From contig NZ_RXWW01000013.1 of NCBI RefSeq assembly GCF_003970495.1, forward strand, positions 1-32,199: a stretch of 32,199 nt of DNA, written 5' to 3'. The notes under the pieces were generated by a model. The model searched no databases, had not been told where the DNA came from, and saw nothing but the letters and a program-made list of their open reading frames with translations. Of the stretch, positions 1 through 8,079 are shown piece after piece (position 1 is the first letter of the stretch; each line of letters opens with the position of its first letter). The DNA is from Staphylococcus pasteuri. Lineage in GTDB: Bacteria > Bacillota > Bacilli > Staphylococcales > Staphylococcaceae. Made by a program: the position numbers and the translations under genes.

Positions 1-9
1 AAAATAGAT

Positions 10-34
10 ACTAAACAATATTTAGTTGTTTAGT
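10..34 (-). terminator. Hairpin after the five-gene membrane cluster
   Basis: ACTAAACAA (10-18) pairs perfectly with TTGTTTAGT (26-34) around a 7-base loop. On the minus strand it is followed only by a weak T-rich stretch (ATCTATTTT). It lies about 55 bases beyond the stop of the last minus-strand gene and is the likely end of that transcript, though a weak one. Confidence 0.5.
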
Positions 35-88
35 CTCAAATTGCAAATAAAATAAGATAATTTTTTCTCAATATTTTACAAGGTCAAG

Positions 89-481
89 TTATTGATTTAA
101 TCTGCTTCGTTGTATTTTAAATACTATCCCAGTTCCTATAGAAAATAAGATAATACCAAATATGAACTGTGTTAAACCCAAAATACCAAAGTTTTGTCCA
201 TACAATTGGACTCCAATATTCTTAAAAACATCACTCATTACAAAGTAAAATAGAATAGTCATAAATATAAACACAGCGTATGTTCCAATAATTGATAAAT
301 ATATTGTTGGTTTAGATATAGATTCAAGTGCTTTTGTGTTTTTATGAGGCGTATAAACAAATAACCACATGATATTTAGTGCCAACATTCCAAAACTACC
401 AACAAATAAAATGAATCCATAAACACTAGTTAAACTTAATATTCCTGCAATTGTTAAAAGTACCCACCATGCATATTTCAT
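89..481 (-). CDS. Small multi-pass membrane protein, family unknown
   Basis: A 130-residue protein with about four hydrophobic segments and almost no soluble part (segments near residues 5-25, 27-45, 60-83 and 97-122), so it is an integral membrane protein. I do not recognise the family. It is the last gene of a five-gene minus-strand row. Its ATG lies one base after the TAG stop of the upstream gene and has only a weak ribosome site of its own, so translation is probably coupled. No catalytic motif is visible. Its company (small membrane proteins and secreted DUF proteins) suggests an envelope or immunity-type role, but that is inference. Confidence 0.7.
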   Translation of the reverse strand: MKYAWWVLLTIAGILSLTSVYGFILFVGSFGMLALNIMWLFVYTPHKNTKALESISKPTIYLSIIGTYAVFIFMTILFYFVMSDVFKNIGVQLYGQNFGILGLTQFIFGIILFSIGTGIVFKIQRSRLNQ

Positions 482-482
482 A

Positions 483-872
483 CTAATACACTTCTTTATT
501 TGATTTTTTATAGCTTAATATTGAAATTCCACTTATTAACCAAGCAATAAAAGTTAATAAATTAGCACTGATAATTGCTCCAATAATATGTAAAACTCCG
601 CTCACTTTATTGTTAACAAATATCTTTTTCATAGCAATAATACCTAATAAATCCGAAACTAAAGAAATAACAAAGAAAATAGCAAATATAGTAACAAATG
701 TTGTTTGAGCTGTTTCTGGACTTTGAACTGTTTGTTCACCGTTCACTGTTGTAGTTAATTCTGGATGCATCACACCTGTTGCTGAAAGTATTAAAAACAA
801 TAAAAATAATAAAGTTAAAAAGCTTTGTATTATTACCCCAATTAAAGATGTCACTTTGATTAATTTTTCCAT
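483..872 (-). CDS. DUF4064-like membrane protein
   Basis: A 129-residue protein with an N-terminal hydrophobic helix (about 8-32), a short polar outside loop (about 35-55), then three further hydrophobic helices. The spacing and the small-residue helices resemble the DUF4064 family of Firmicute membrane proteins, whose function is unknown. The ATG at 872 follows a good AAAGGAG site at 7 bases. It sits between a lipoprotein gene and another membrane protein gene in the same direction, and the downstream gene begins right after its stop codon. The family call rests on pattern recall, not on a search. Confidence 0.7.
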   Translation of the reverse strand: MEKLIKVTSLIGVIIQSFLTLLFLLFLILSATGVMHPELTTTVNGEQTVQSPETAQTTFVTIFAIFFVISLVSDLLGIIAMKKIFVNNKVSGVLHIIGAIISANLLTFIAWLISGISILSYKKSNKEVY

Positions 873-890
873 TTTTCTACTCCTTTAAAT

Positions 891-1265
891 TTATTTTACT
901 TTGATATTTTTATAGTTAGGCTTATGTTCTTTAACATATGTTTTTGCGTCGAAGTGCTCTTTATAGTATATTTTGTCATCTTTAAATACATAAGGTATAA
1001 AAAACAGATTACCACTATTTTTGAATGCTTTATAACTTATTATAATAAGTTTACCATCATCAAACACGTATGTATTTACTTTATCTTTATCAAATTCTGG
1101 TATAAATTCATCATCCTTTTTAACCATTTCTTTATGTGTTTCTTGCTGAATTTCCATAATTTTATTTATTTTACTTTGATATTTGTTTTCCTCTTGATTA
1201 TCATTACAACCACTATTCAATATACTTATCAATATAACTAAAACACCTAAAATAAATTTTTTCAT
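891..1265 (-). CDS. Small lipoprotein, DUF4467-like (cystatin-like fold)
   Basis: A secreted lipoprotein of 124 residues. It has a short charged start (MKK), a hydrophobic stretch and a candidate lipidation Cys at residue 20 (LNSGC; the -3 residue is Asn, slightly off the usual lipobox). The mature part has a helix (KINKIMEIQQETHKEM) followed by a strand pattern ending in a FKDDKIYY strand. This matches the staphylococcal DUF4467 lipoproteins with a cystatin-like fold, function unknown. The reading frame extends six codons further up, but the ATG at 1265 is preferred because AAGGAG lies 6 bases before it. The gene follows the 137-residue membrane protein gene directly. Confidence 0.75.
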   Translation of the reverse strand: MKKFILGVLVILISILNSGCNDNQEENKYQSKINKIMEIQQETHKEMVKKDDEFIPEFDKDKVNTYVFDDGKLIIISYKAFKNSGNLFFIPYVFKDDKIYYKEHFDAKTYVKEHKPNYKNIKVK

Positions 1266-1279
1266 TATTATCTCCTTAA

Positions 1280-1693
1280 TCAACGGTTTTTGGTAAAAAT
1301 GTCTTTTAACTCAAATGGTTTGCTGCTTGGTTTTATAAAATATTCCCAAAAATGATAAGCAGGTTGTCCGGACTTTTTATTTTCTCTAAACGATCTAACA
1401 TGCAAAAATCTAAAACTTAATGGAATAACGTATAAACCGGGTATCATATATAAAATTGATAGTAATTTTGTGACCTTCACTCTATTCGCTAACTCAATAT
1501 TAGTTTTGTCATATTGAAATTTTTTTAAACTAACTAAATAAAAAACAATCTCTAATATTATGGTTAGGACATATATAATCATAATTGATATGTATGAATA
1601 AAAACCTACCTTATCACTAAAATCTCTACCATATTGTAATCGATTGTTTATTATGCTTGCTATAATAGGTGCGAATAATAATAACCAAAACAT
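1280..1693 (-). CDS. Small membrane protein with a doubtful N terminus
   Basis: A 137-residue protein with hydrophobic segments near 1-15, 33-55 and 76-95 and a polar C-terminal tail; family not recognised. The first ATG of the frame (1693) has no ribosome site. The only good sites (AAGGAGAT near 1745-1752 and AAAAGGA near 1735-1741) lie upstream and lead to an ATG at 1724 that opens only MFII before a stop. The frame used here stays open upstream and encodes a plausible continuation (LCLSFEAIPFIMFW) with no start codon. The natural start may therefore have been lost by a small frameshift, and the gene may be a recent pseudogene. Confidence 0.55.
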   Translation of the reverse strand: MFWLLLFAPIIASIINNRLQYGRDFSDKVGFYSYISIMIIYVLTIILEIVFYLVSLKKFQYDKTNIELANRVKVTKLLSILYMIPGLYVIPLSFRFLHVRSFRENKKSGQPAYHFWEYFIKPSSKPFELKDIFTKNR

Positions 1694-1765
1694 AATAAAT
1701 GGGATAGCTTCAAATGATAAACATAACTTATTTATCCTTTTAATATCTCCTTAAAAATCATATTT

Positions 1766-2065
1766 TTAAATTAATTGTACTAAGCAAATTGAAATTATAT
1801 TTACAAAAAACAATAGAAAATTCGCTATTATATGTACTGAAATGAAAAACTTTAGATATTTATGTTTAATATATTTTAATGAAAAAGATAATATAAAACT
1901 GCCCAAGACAACAATTGCTGATGCAATAGGCGTCCAATATGGAAATAATCCCCAAACAAAAACAATCAACATACTACATACAGTTATCAGTATTACGAAA
2001 CTGCTCATTATTGTTGATAGAATAGCAATAAGCATTAATGTCTTGCGCTTAGTTATTCTCTTCAT
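1766..2065 (-). CDS. Small membrane protein, two to three helices
   Basis: A 99-residue protein with a basic start (MKRITKRK) and strongly hydrophobic segments near residues 10-35, 40-60 and 68-95. It is an integral membrane protein of unknown family. ATG 2065 is chosen over the GTG at 2074 because GGAAGGTG sits 6-7 bases before it. The start lies inside the end of the upstream DUF1433 gene (17-base overlap), so the two are probably translated together. Confidence 0.65.
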   Translation of the reverse strand: MKRITKRKTLMLIAILSTIMSSFVILITVCSMLIVFVWGLFPYWTPIASAIVVLGSFILSFSLKYIKHKYLKFFISVHIIANFLLFFVNIISICLVQLI

Positions 2066-2507
2066 GTTGTTCACCTTCCGATTGTATTTTTCTTAAGGCA
2101 TCATTCACAGTATTGGCATTTCTTTCTTTTAATATCTCTTTTACAGATTTTATCTTTCTATTTGCTTTCTGCTTTTTTAGATTACCGTTTAAAATATAAT
2201 CTTCTCCATTAAATTTTGGATTATAGTTACCACATTCAGCATCATAGCTTAATTCTTTATTTTTATCTCCATTAATACGGACGATAATATTGTAACTTCC
2301 TAGCGGTGAATCACTATTGCTCTTATATACTGTTGTGCTATTAATATTTTTAAAATTATATTTTAAAAACAATTCAATTCGTTTTTCTTCTTTCTGAATA
2401 TATTGATGCTGAAAATATAAATGAGTACATAATGCACCTATAAAAATGATAATTTCAACGAGAACCAAAATAGCAAATATTCTCAGTATTAATGCGAATC
2501 TTTTCAT
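2049..2507 (-). CDS. DUF1433 family exported or membrane-anchored protein
   Basis: A 152-residue protein with one N-terminal membrane segment (about 5-30), no lipobox Cys, then a soluble domain. Its features (KEEKRIELFLKYNFKNINS, a central INGDK, the LSYDAECG strand and a final KSVKEI helix) fit DUF1433, a staphylococcal family often present as tandem copies near lipoprotein islands; function unknown. ATG 2507 is chosen because AGGGGG lies about 7 bases upstream, although the frame opens at 2534. It is the first gene of the minus-strand row, so the promoter should lie just upstream. The next gene overlaps its 3' end by 17 bases. Confidence 0.75.
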   Translation of the reverse strand: MKRFALILRIFAILVLVEIIIFIGALCTHLYFQHQYIQKEEKRIELFLKYNFKNINSTTVYKSNSDSPLGSYNIIVRINGDKNKELSYDAECGNYNPKFNGEDYILNGNLKKQKANRKIKSVKEILKERNANTVNDALRKIQSEGEQHEENN

Positions 2508-2572
2508 ATTTATCCCCCTGAAGTAATGCCTCATAATTAGATATTCCCCAAATTTTTAAACCATTCTAGCAA

Positions 2573-2722
2573 TCAACTAAAGTCATTAATCTCATTAAAT
2601 GATTCACGTAATGAATGATCCTTTTAATCTATAAATTTATCTAGAAATGACTCAATTCCATTATCCAAAATTGAATTTAATGCTATTGAATGCACTGTAT
2701 TTAAATTTAAAATAAAAATCAT
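2573..2722 (-). pseudogene. Decayed short ORF with one in-frame stop
   Basis: On the minus strand an ATG at 2722 opens 32 codons, with a tail resembling NSILDNGIESFLDKFID, up to a TAA at 2624-2626. The same frame then continues as KDHSLRESFNEINDFS to a TGA at 2573. The residues look like real helical protein, but there is no ribosome site and the frame is interrupted. It may be the remains of a gene at the upstream edge of the DUF1433 cluster; chance cannot be excluded in DNA this AT-rich. Confidence 0.3.
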
Positions 2723-2808
2723 TATATTTTAAAATATAACTAATTATTTTAGTTTTATTCATTCAGGCCATCAATATATTTTAACGTAAATATTTTTAAA
2801 ATAAAGTA

Positions 2809-2837
2809 TTACTTTAGTAACAATTAAATGCTATACT
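2809..2837 (+). promoter_or_regulatory. Candidate promoter of the DUF5067 lipoprotein gene
   Basis: A -10 element TATACT (2832-2837) is spaced 17 bases from a weak -35 TTACTT (2809-2814). The -35 lies inside a small palindrome, TTACT-TT-AGTAA, which could be an operator. The leader would be about 90 bases. Confidence 0.4.
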
Positions 2838-2936
2838 AATTACCATAAATATTCGTTATTTTATTATTCATTTAATATTAATAAGTGAATATTTTCATTA
2901 CATACTATTTATTTTATAATATTGGGAGGTTTAATT

Positions 2937-3548
2937 ATGAAAAAATTACTAGCGTTACTATTTGCGTCAGTATTAGTATTAGCCGCATGTGGTGGTAAGG
3001 ATGATTCTTCTAAAGATTCATCAAGTAACGATTCTTCTAACAAATCATCAGAAAGTAAAAAGGATTCAGGAGACACAGATTCTGTAAAAGTTGATTCTTC
3101 TTCAGATGATAAAAAGAAATCAGATTCTTCTTTCAAAGATGATAAATTATCAAGTAAAAACTTTGATGTTGAAATTTTAGACACTCAAATTGTCGATGCA
3201 AGCAAATATGCAGACGATGATAAACCAAATATTGCTATTGTTTATGGTGTTAAAAAGAAAACTGACAAAGAAGATGTAACAGCATCATCAGCATTTGATA
3301 TGAGTTTTGAAGCATATCAAGATTCTAAAGATGTTAAGAGAGAATTAAAAACTGGGGACGCTTACGATAGCGAATTAGATAGAAAATACGGTGAAAACGG
3401 TACTGATGAAATTAATAAAGGCGGTAAAGTTAAAGCTGTTAAGTTCTATAAATTAAAAGATACAAAAACACCTGTGACATTACAAGTTAAAGATCCAGAT
3501 GACTACAGCAATGATAACCTTGCTAAAAAAGAAATCAAGTTAAAATAA
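2937..3548 (+). CDS. DUF5067 domain lipoprotein
   Basis: A secreted lipoprotein of 203 residues with a signal peptide and the lipobox LAAC, Cys18. A Ser/Asp/Lys-rich linker (about 20-65) spans the wall. The C-terminal domain (about 66-200) fits DUF5067: a SFKDDKLSSK start, an extracellular immunoglobulin-like strand pattern, and a late TKTPVTLQVKD strand. DUF5067 proteins are surface lipoproteins of Gram-positive bacteria with no settled function. ATG 2937 is used because GGGAGG sits 7 bases before it. The gene has its own promoter candidate and ends at a hairpin. The next gene in the same direction begins 102 bases later. Confidence 0.85.
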   Translation: MKKLLALLFASVLVLAACGGKDDSSKDSSSNDSSNKSSESKKDSGDTDSVKVDSSSDDKKKSDSSFKDDKLSSKNFDVEILDTQIVDASKYADDDKPNIAIVYGVKKKTDKEDVTASSAFDMSFEAYQDSKDVKRELKTGDAYDSELDRKYGENGTDEINKGGKVKAVKFYKLKDTKTPVTLQVKDPDDYSNDNLAKKEIKLK

Positions 3549-3559
3549 TACCAGTAAAG

Positions 3560-3597
3560 TGACTGAATAAATTGCTCGCAATTATTTGGTCATTTTT
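3560..3597 (+). terminator. Terminator after the DUF5067 gene
   Basis: TGACTGAATAAATTGC pairs with GCAATTATTTGGTCA across a two-base turn, with one bulge and two G-U pairs, and is followed by TTTTT (3593-3597). It is imperfect, so some read-through into the next gene is possible. Confidence 0.65.
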
Positions 3598-3650
3598 GCT
3601 AAATATAGCTATTTTTAATTGGGATAACGTACATTTTGGGAGGATATACA

Positions 3651-5135
3651 ATGTCGAAAAAATTAAAAATCATTTTACCCATAGTAATTGGACTATTACT
3701 AGTACTAGGAATTGCTTGGGGTGTTTATGCTTTTATTACGAATACACCAAAAAATTCATATTTATTAAGCGAAAAGAAAACCGCTAAGAACTTAGATTCA
3801 TATATTAATGATCGTTTCAAAAATGAAATGAAATTCCAAGAAAAATATAATGATAATTCTTTCTTATCTAAATTTGAAGTTACTGCAGATGCACCTAAAG
3901 ATTACATAGAAGACTTAGGTTTGCCCAAATCCGTAGTCGATGGTTCAAAAATTAAAGGTACTGTCGGACACGATCCAGAAAGTAAAAAGAGTATCGTCAA
4001 TATAGCACCTACTCTAGTTGATGAAGAAATTGGTAAGTTTCAAGCTAGTGCAGATGATAAAAATCAATATTATGAATCACCTTTCTTCAAAGGTGTTTAT
4101 AGTGTTAAAAATAATGAAATCATTGATACTTTAGCTGAAATACAAGGAACAGACGCTTCTAAACTGAAAGAACAAGGTTATTCAAATGTAAACTTCAATT
4201 TGAATAATCAACTTGGTGTTCTACATACTCGTCAAGACGATATCGATAAAGTAACAAAACGGTATACTGATTTAATCACTGATAAATTAGATGATGATGA
4301 TTTCAAAAAAGGTGATAAAGAAAAAGTGAAAATTGATGGGGAAACTAAGAAAATCAAACCAGTTACTTTATCAATTAGTAGAGAAAAAGCTAAGAACATA
4401 ACAGTAGCAGTTTTGAAAAAAGCAAAAGATGATAAAGAGTTATTGAGACTTTCAAATATGAATGAAAAAGAATACAACAAATCAATTAAAGATGCTTTGA
4501 AAGATGCTAAAGACGCACAAGATAAAGATTTCCCTAAAATTAAATCAACTATCTATCAGGAAAAACATCAAATTCTCAAACGTGATATCACAATTATTGA
4601 TTCCGATGATAAAAAGATGAACATCAAAGGTACAAATAAAATTGATGATAACCTAAAAGTGAATTATAAAGTAACAGGAAATGATAATTCATTTGAAATT
4701 AAAGGCTCTTCTAAAAAGAAAGATGATAAGTACAAAGATCAATATACATTAACTAGTAGCATCGATTATGACCGCTATTCACTCGATATCGATAACAAAG
4801 AGACTCAAAATGACTCAAAACGTAAAGACGCTGGTACATTAACTATTGATGATGGTACAGATAATTATGATATCGACTATGAAAACAACTTAGACACAGA
4901 CGCGAAGAATAACCAACAAAAGCAAAAGTTAAATGTTGAATTCAAGCTAGATGGCGAACCAATTAATATTATTATTAATGCCAATACTAAACTTAAAGAA
5001 AAAATTAATTTCAATACTGACGGTGCAAAAGACTTCAACTCATTATCTAAAAAAGACAAAGAAAAATTAAGTAAAGAAATGGAGAAAAAAGGTAAGGATA
5101 CATTTAAAAAAGTAGAGAAAAAATTGGATGACTAA
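3651..5135 (+). CDS. Membrane-anchored extracellular protein, unknown function
   Basis: A 494-residue protein. One N-terminal membrane helix (about 5-30, rich in Ile, Leu and Val) is followed by a long, very charged Lys/Asp-rich extracellular part with alternating helix (residues about 240-310) and beta-strand stretches (about 320-450). There is no LPXTG or lipobox. I recognise it only as a conserved type of staphylococcal hypothetical surface protein and assign no function. ATG 3651 follows GGGAGG by 7 bases; the frame opens five codons earlier. No strong terminator follows. It stands between the DUF5067 lipoprotein gene and the ABC-2 exporter operon, both co-directional, which hints at an envelope role. 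Confidence 0.8.
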   Translation: MSKKLKIILPIVIGLLLVLGIAWGVYAFITNTPKNSYLLSEKKTAKNLDSYINDRFKNEMKFQEKYNDNSFLSKFEVTADAPKDYIEDLGLPKSVVDGSKIKGTVGHDPESKKSIVNIAPTLVDEEIGKFQASADDKNQYYESPFFKGVYSVKNNEIIDTLAEIQGTDASKLKEQGYSNVNFNLNNQLGVLHTRQDDIDKVTKRYTDLITDKLDDDDFKKGDKEKVKIDGETKKIKPVTLSISREKAKNITVAVLKKAKDDKELLRLSNMNEKEYNKSIKDALKDAKDAQDKDFPKIKSTIYQEKHQILKRDITIIDSDDKKMNIKGTNKIDDNLKVNYKVTGNDNSFEIKGSSKKKDDKYKDQYTLTSSIDYDRYSLDIDNKETQNDSKRKDAGTLTIDDGTDNYDIDYENNLDTDAKNNQQKQKLNVEFKLDGEPINIIINANTKLKEKINFNTDGAKDFNSLSKKDKEKLSKEMEKKGKDTFKKVEKKLDD

Positions 5136-5230
5136 TTTCAATTATTTTTGTGTATTTAATGTATTTTTAAATATGTTGGCTAATCGCCCCCTATCCATGT
5201 AAATATTCAAGGACAAATCAGCAAGCATAA

Positions 5231-5255
5231 GGGGTGGGACAGCTGTCCTACCCTC
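5231..5255 (+). promoter_or_regulatory. 22-base near-perfect palindrome before the ABC operon
   Basis: GGGTGGGACAG (5232-5242) is followed directly by CTGTCCTACCC (5243-5253), 10 of 11 positions being symmetrical with no spacer. It lies 28 bases upstream of the TTG start of the first permease gene. It could be an operator, or an RNA hairpin with an AGCU tip. The GTGGGACAG core is also common in dispersed staphylococcal intergenic repeats. The T-run after it is poor, so a terminator role is less likely. Confidence 0.45.
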
Positions 5256-5281
5256 TTTATATTATTATTAGGAGTGGTTAT

Positions 5282-6448
5282 TTGAATTCATTAAAGTTGT
5301 TTCATATTTACCACTCTTTTTTATTAAAAAAGTGGTACTTATTTGTGTATTTACTATTAATCATAATTGCACTTATTGTCACTTTAACTACTATTCAACA
5401 TATCAATAAAAATGAATCTAAGTTTACTATTGGCATTGTAGATAAAGATCAATCCAAAGAAACACAACTTATTTTAGGATCTGTTGGTAAAGGTAGCAAT
5501 TTAGGAAAGAATGTATCATTGAAAAAATATAATGAAAATGAAGCACATCAATTATTAAAACAACAAAAATTACAAGGTTATTTTGTCTTTGATAAGGGTA
5601 TGACAAAAGCTTTTTATAAAAATGGTAGGCTTCCTATTTCAGTTTATACATATGACAAACAATCCACTAAAAGTGTAGTGATAAATCAACTCACCCATTC
5701 AGTATATGACCGTCTAATGCTATCTATGGGAGGAATACTAAGTTTTTCACATCTTGCTGACAAACCATCAGACCAAGATACATTAATGACTATGACAGAC
5801 ATGTTGTTTACCGGACTTAATCGTACTGGTTCCTTTGATTATGAATCTATCCATATTTATGACACTGGAAGTTATTATGTTGTTACTGGCTATCTACTTT
5901 CCATATTTGTTCTTTGTTTATCACTTTTCACCGTTTTGAAAATGAATCAAGAATCAGCACTTAAAGAACGTTTACAAATGTTTCATTTTTCTTTTGAAAA
6001 GTTAACACTTGTACGTGGATTCATCTCTTGGTTTTATACCTTGTTGTGGTCAGCAATAGGTTTTGTTTGGATTCAATCTGCTTTGCATAGTGCTTTCAGA
6101 ACATATAATTGGCCTACGGTAGCCATCCAATTAGTATATTTGGTCACGATTTTGGTCTTATGTCTCATCATTATTGATTTAGTATCAAAATCTTGGTTGA
6201 ATTTACTCCTAAAAGTTAGTCTAAGCATACTCATTATTGGATTTTCAGGGATTACTATTCCTACTATTTTCTTCCAACATATATTGAATGATGTTTTAAT
6301 TAGCCAACCGTTTAGTTTAGTAACGAATCAAATGCTAGAAATTACTTTAAACAACTATATTTTAGATTCACATCCAGCGTTCTATTTTAGTTTAATTGTA
6401 TTAATTTTAGCATTGCTAATCATACTTGCTTGGAGGTATCGTCGATGA
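5282..6448 (+). CDS. ABC-2 type exporter permease, first subunit
   Basis: A 388-residue membrane permease. One N-terminal helix (about 17-40) is followed by a large extracellular domain (about 41-195) and then five or six helices in the C-terminal half, the classic ABC-2/YhgE-like layout of exporters. The early domain has the usual FTIGIVDKD beginning. The start is set at the TTG at 5282 because AGGAG lies 7 bases upstream. An upstream ATG at 5234 in frame sits inside the palindrome and has no ribosome site. Its stop overlaps the start of the next permease (ATGA), and the ATPase follows, so the three form one transporter. Substrate unknown; no drug-specific signature is visible. Confidence 0.85.
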   Translation: MNSLKLFHIYHSFLLKKWYLFVYLLLIIIALIVTLTTIQHINKNESKFTIGIVDKDQSKETQLILGSVGKGSNLGKNVSLKKYNENEAHQLLKQQKLQGYFVFDKGMTKAFYKNGRLPISVYTYDKQSTKSVVINQLTHSVYDRLMLSMGGILSFSHLADKPSDQDTLMTMTDMLFTGLNRTGSFDYESIHIYDTGSYYVVTGYLLSIFVLCLSLFTVLKMNQESALKERLQMFHFSFEKLTLVRGFISWFYTLLWSAIGFVWIQSALHSAFRTYNWPTVAIQLVYLVTILVLCLIIIDLVSKSWLNLLLKVSLSILIIGFSGITIPTIFFQHILNDVLISQPFSLVTNQMLEITLNNYILDSHPAFYFSLIVLILALLIILAWRYRR

Positions 6449-7365
6449 AACCGTATATCCAACTCGTTATTAAAAAGCAATGGTTCGCTTATTTTATATT
6501 TATTTTGACGATTATGCTGGCATTAGGTGCATTATGGATCGCTCACAAATCTGCAAGTCAAACGTTTAAAATTCCAATTGCAGTCCAAGATATGAGTCAC
6601 AGTAAAGCATCTAAACAACTGATTCATCAAATGGATTCAAGTCCATACGTAGAAATTCAACATTTATCTAAAGACGATTTTTATATTGATGACTTGGTTA
6701 AGAAAAAAGAAGTTATGGTAAGTCTGCAAATCCCCAATGATTTCAATAGTAAACTAAAAAACAATAATTTAAAATCCTCAATCCCTTTGTATGGACGAGA
6801 TGATTTTATTGGTAGTATAGCTGTCGAAATTGTGAGTCGTTCTTTATATGAACAACAGATACCATATATCATTCAAGAACACTTATACGATATGAATCAA
6901 ACAAAATCTCACTCAGATATCCAAAATCAATATTATAAAGATACACCTAAATCACAATTAACAACGCATTCTATAACTCAAAACGCAAATCAATCTATCT
7001 CCATTGGTGTTGTATTTGCATGTGTCATCATGGTTAGTACCATTCAAATTTTATTACATCAGCGTCTCAAACAAAACGCACCATTACAGCGACTTTTCCT
7101 AACTAATCATAGTCAACTTAAACTTTATAGTACGTATGTCGTTACACATGTTTTTATTTTAATAATTATACTCATTGGCATTAGCTTAGTTATTCATCAA
7201 CCATTAAGCATATTCTTTTATTTAAAATCATTACTCATATTAGTTATTTACGAATTGGGCATTGCTTTATTACTATTTAAAGTTAATGTACTGAGTCATC
7301 GTATTTTTATGGCTATTGTCTATGCCATTGTTATGAGTGTCATTTATCTATGGATTCAATTGTAA
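6445..7365 (+). CDS. ABC-2 type exporter permease, second subunit
   Basis: A 306-residue permease with the same plan as its neighbour: one helix near the start (residues 10-32), a soluble outside domain (about 33-185), then several helices (about 187-306). The early domain again has a FKIPIAVQDM strand like the first subunit, so the two are probably paralogues acting as a heterodimer. ATG 6445 overlaps the upstream TGA by four bases and follows GGAGG by 8 bases. It is translationally coupled to the first permease and followed 15 bases later by the ATPase gene. Substrate unknown. Confidence 0.85.
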   Translation: MKPYIQLVIKKQWFAYFIFILTIMLALGALWIAHKSASQTFKIPIAVQDMSHSKASKQLIHQMDSSPYVEIQHLSKDDFYIDDLVKKKEVMVSLQIPNDFNSKLKNNNLKSSIPLYGRDDFIGSIAVEIVSRSLYEQQIPYIIQEHLYDMNQTKSHSDIQNQYYKDTPKSQLTTHSITQNANQSISIGVVFACVIMVSTIQILLHQRLKQNAPLQRLFLTNHSQLKLYSTYVVTHVFILIIILIGISLVIHQPLSIFFYLKSLLILVIYELGIALLLFKVNVLSHRIFMAIVYAIVMSVIYLWIQL

Positions 7366-7380
7366 AGGAGTGTGAACTAG

Positions 7381-8055
7381 ATGATAAACATTAATGACGT
7401 AAGTAAAAGTTATAGAAATAAACATATTTTCGATAAACTCAATATGCAAATTCAAGATAATCAAATTACTATTTTATTAGGAGAAAATGGTGCTGGGAAA
7501 TCAACCTTATTACGTTTAATTGCTGGTATTGAAAAGGTAGATTCTGGTTCCATACATTATTTTAATCAAACACTAACTAAACGTCATATTAGAGATATGG
7601 TCGGTTATGTTCCTCAAGATATCGCACTTTTTGAACATATGACGGTTAATGAAAATATCAACTTTTTCAAGTCACTGTGTAATAATCCTGTATCAGAAGA
7701 GACAATACAAGATTATTTATCACAATTAAATTTTAAAGAAACTAAAGTTAAAGTTTCCAATTTATCAGGTGGTAATAAACGTAAAATTAATATTTTAATT
7801 GGATTGCTCAGTAATCCTCATATTTTAATACTTGATGAACCAACCGTTGGAATCGATCTTGAGTCAAGATATGATATACACCGCCTATTAGCACAATTAA
7901 AATCACATTGTTTAATTATCATGACTACACATCATTTAGACGAAGTAGAAGTTTTAGCAGATGAAATTAAACTTATCGGGCAAAACCCCTTTTATCAGGA
8001 AGTACTAGAAGATAAACATTGGCCCTATGAAAAATATAATAATGCATTAACTTAA
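7381..8055 (+). CDS. ABC transporter ATPase
   Basis: A 224-residue nucleotide-binding protein with all motifs in order: Walker A GENGAGKST (34-42), Q-loop Gln79 in YVPQD, signature LSGGN (128-132), Walker B LILDEP (149-154) and the switch His in TTHH (184-185). It powers the two permeases encoded just upstream; AAGGAG precedes the ATG. The signature reads LSGGNKRK, as in drug, lantibiotic and ABC-2 export ATPases rather than importers. The family fits export of a lipid, peptide or antibiotic, but the sequence does not tell which. Confidence 0.9.
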   Translation: MININDVSKSYRNKHIFDKLNMQIQDNQITILLGENGAGKSTLLRLIAGIEKVDSGSIHYFNQTLTKRHIRDMVGYVPQDIALFEHMTVNENINFFKSLCNNPVSEETIQDYLSQLNFKETKVKVSNLSGGNKRKINILIGLLSNPHILILDEPTVGIDLESRYDIHRLLAQLKSHCLIIMTTHHLDEVEVLADEIKLIGQNPFYQEVLEDKHWPYEKYNNALT

Positions 8056-8079
8056 AACATAGTTAAAGGAGAAATTATT

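Larger units (their letters stand above)
2508..2936. other. Divergent intergenic region, 429 bases
   Basis: Very AT-rich. It holds the decayed ORF at 2573-2722, presumably the promoter of the minus-strand cluster (not resolved), and the plus-strand promoter described separately at 2809-2837. Nothing else is supported. Confidence 0.6.

Noticed and set aside
2909-3184. Minus-strand ORF opposite the DUF5067 lipoprotein start
   Set aside because: It is a shadow of the Ser/Asp-rich linker. The plus strand has a signal peptide, lipobox and ribosome site.
5173-5202. Nine-codon ORF MLANRPLSM before the ABC operon as a leader peptide
   Set aside because: It has no ribosome site and no attenuator-type pairing that I could support.
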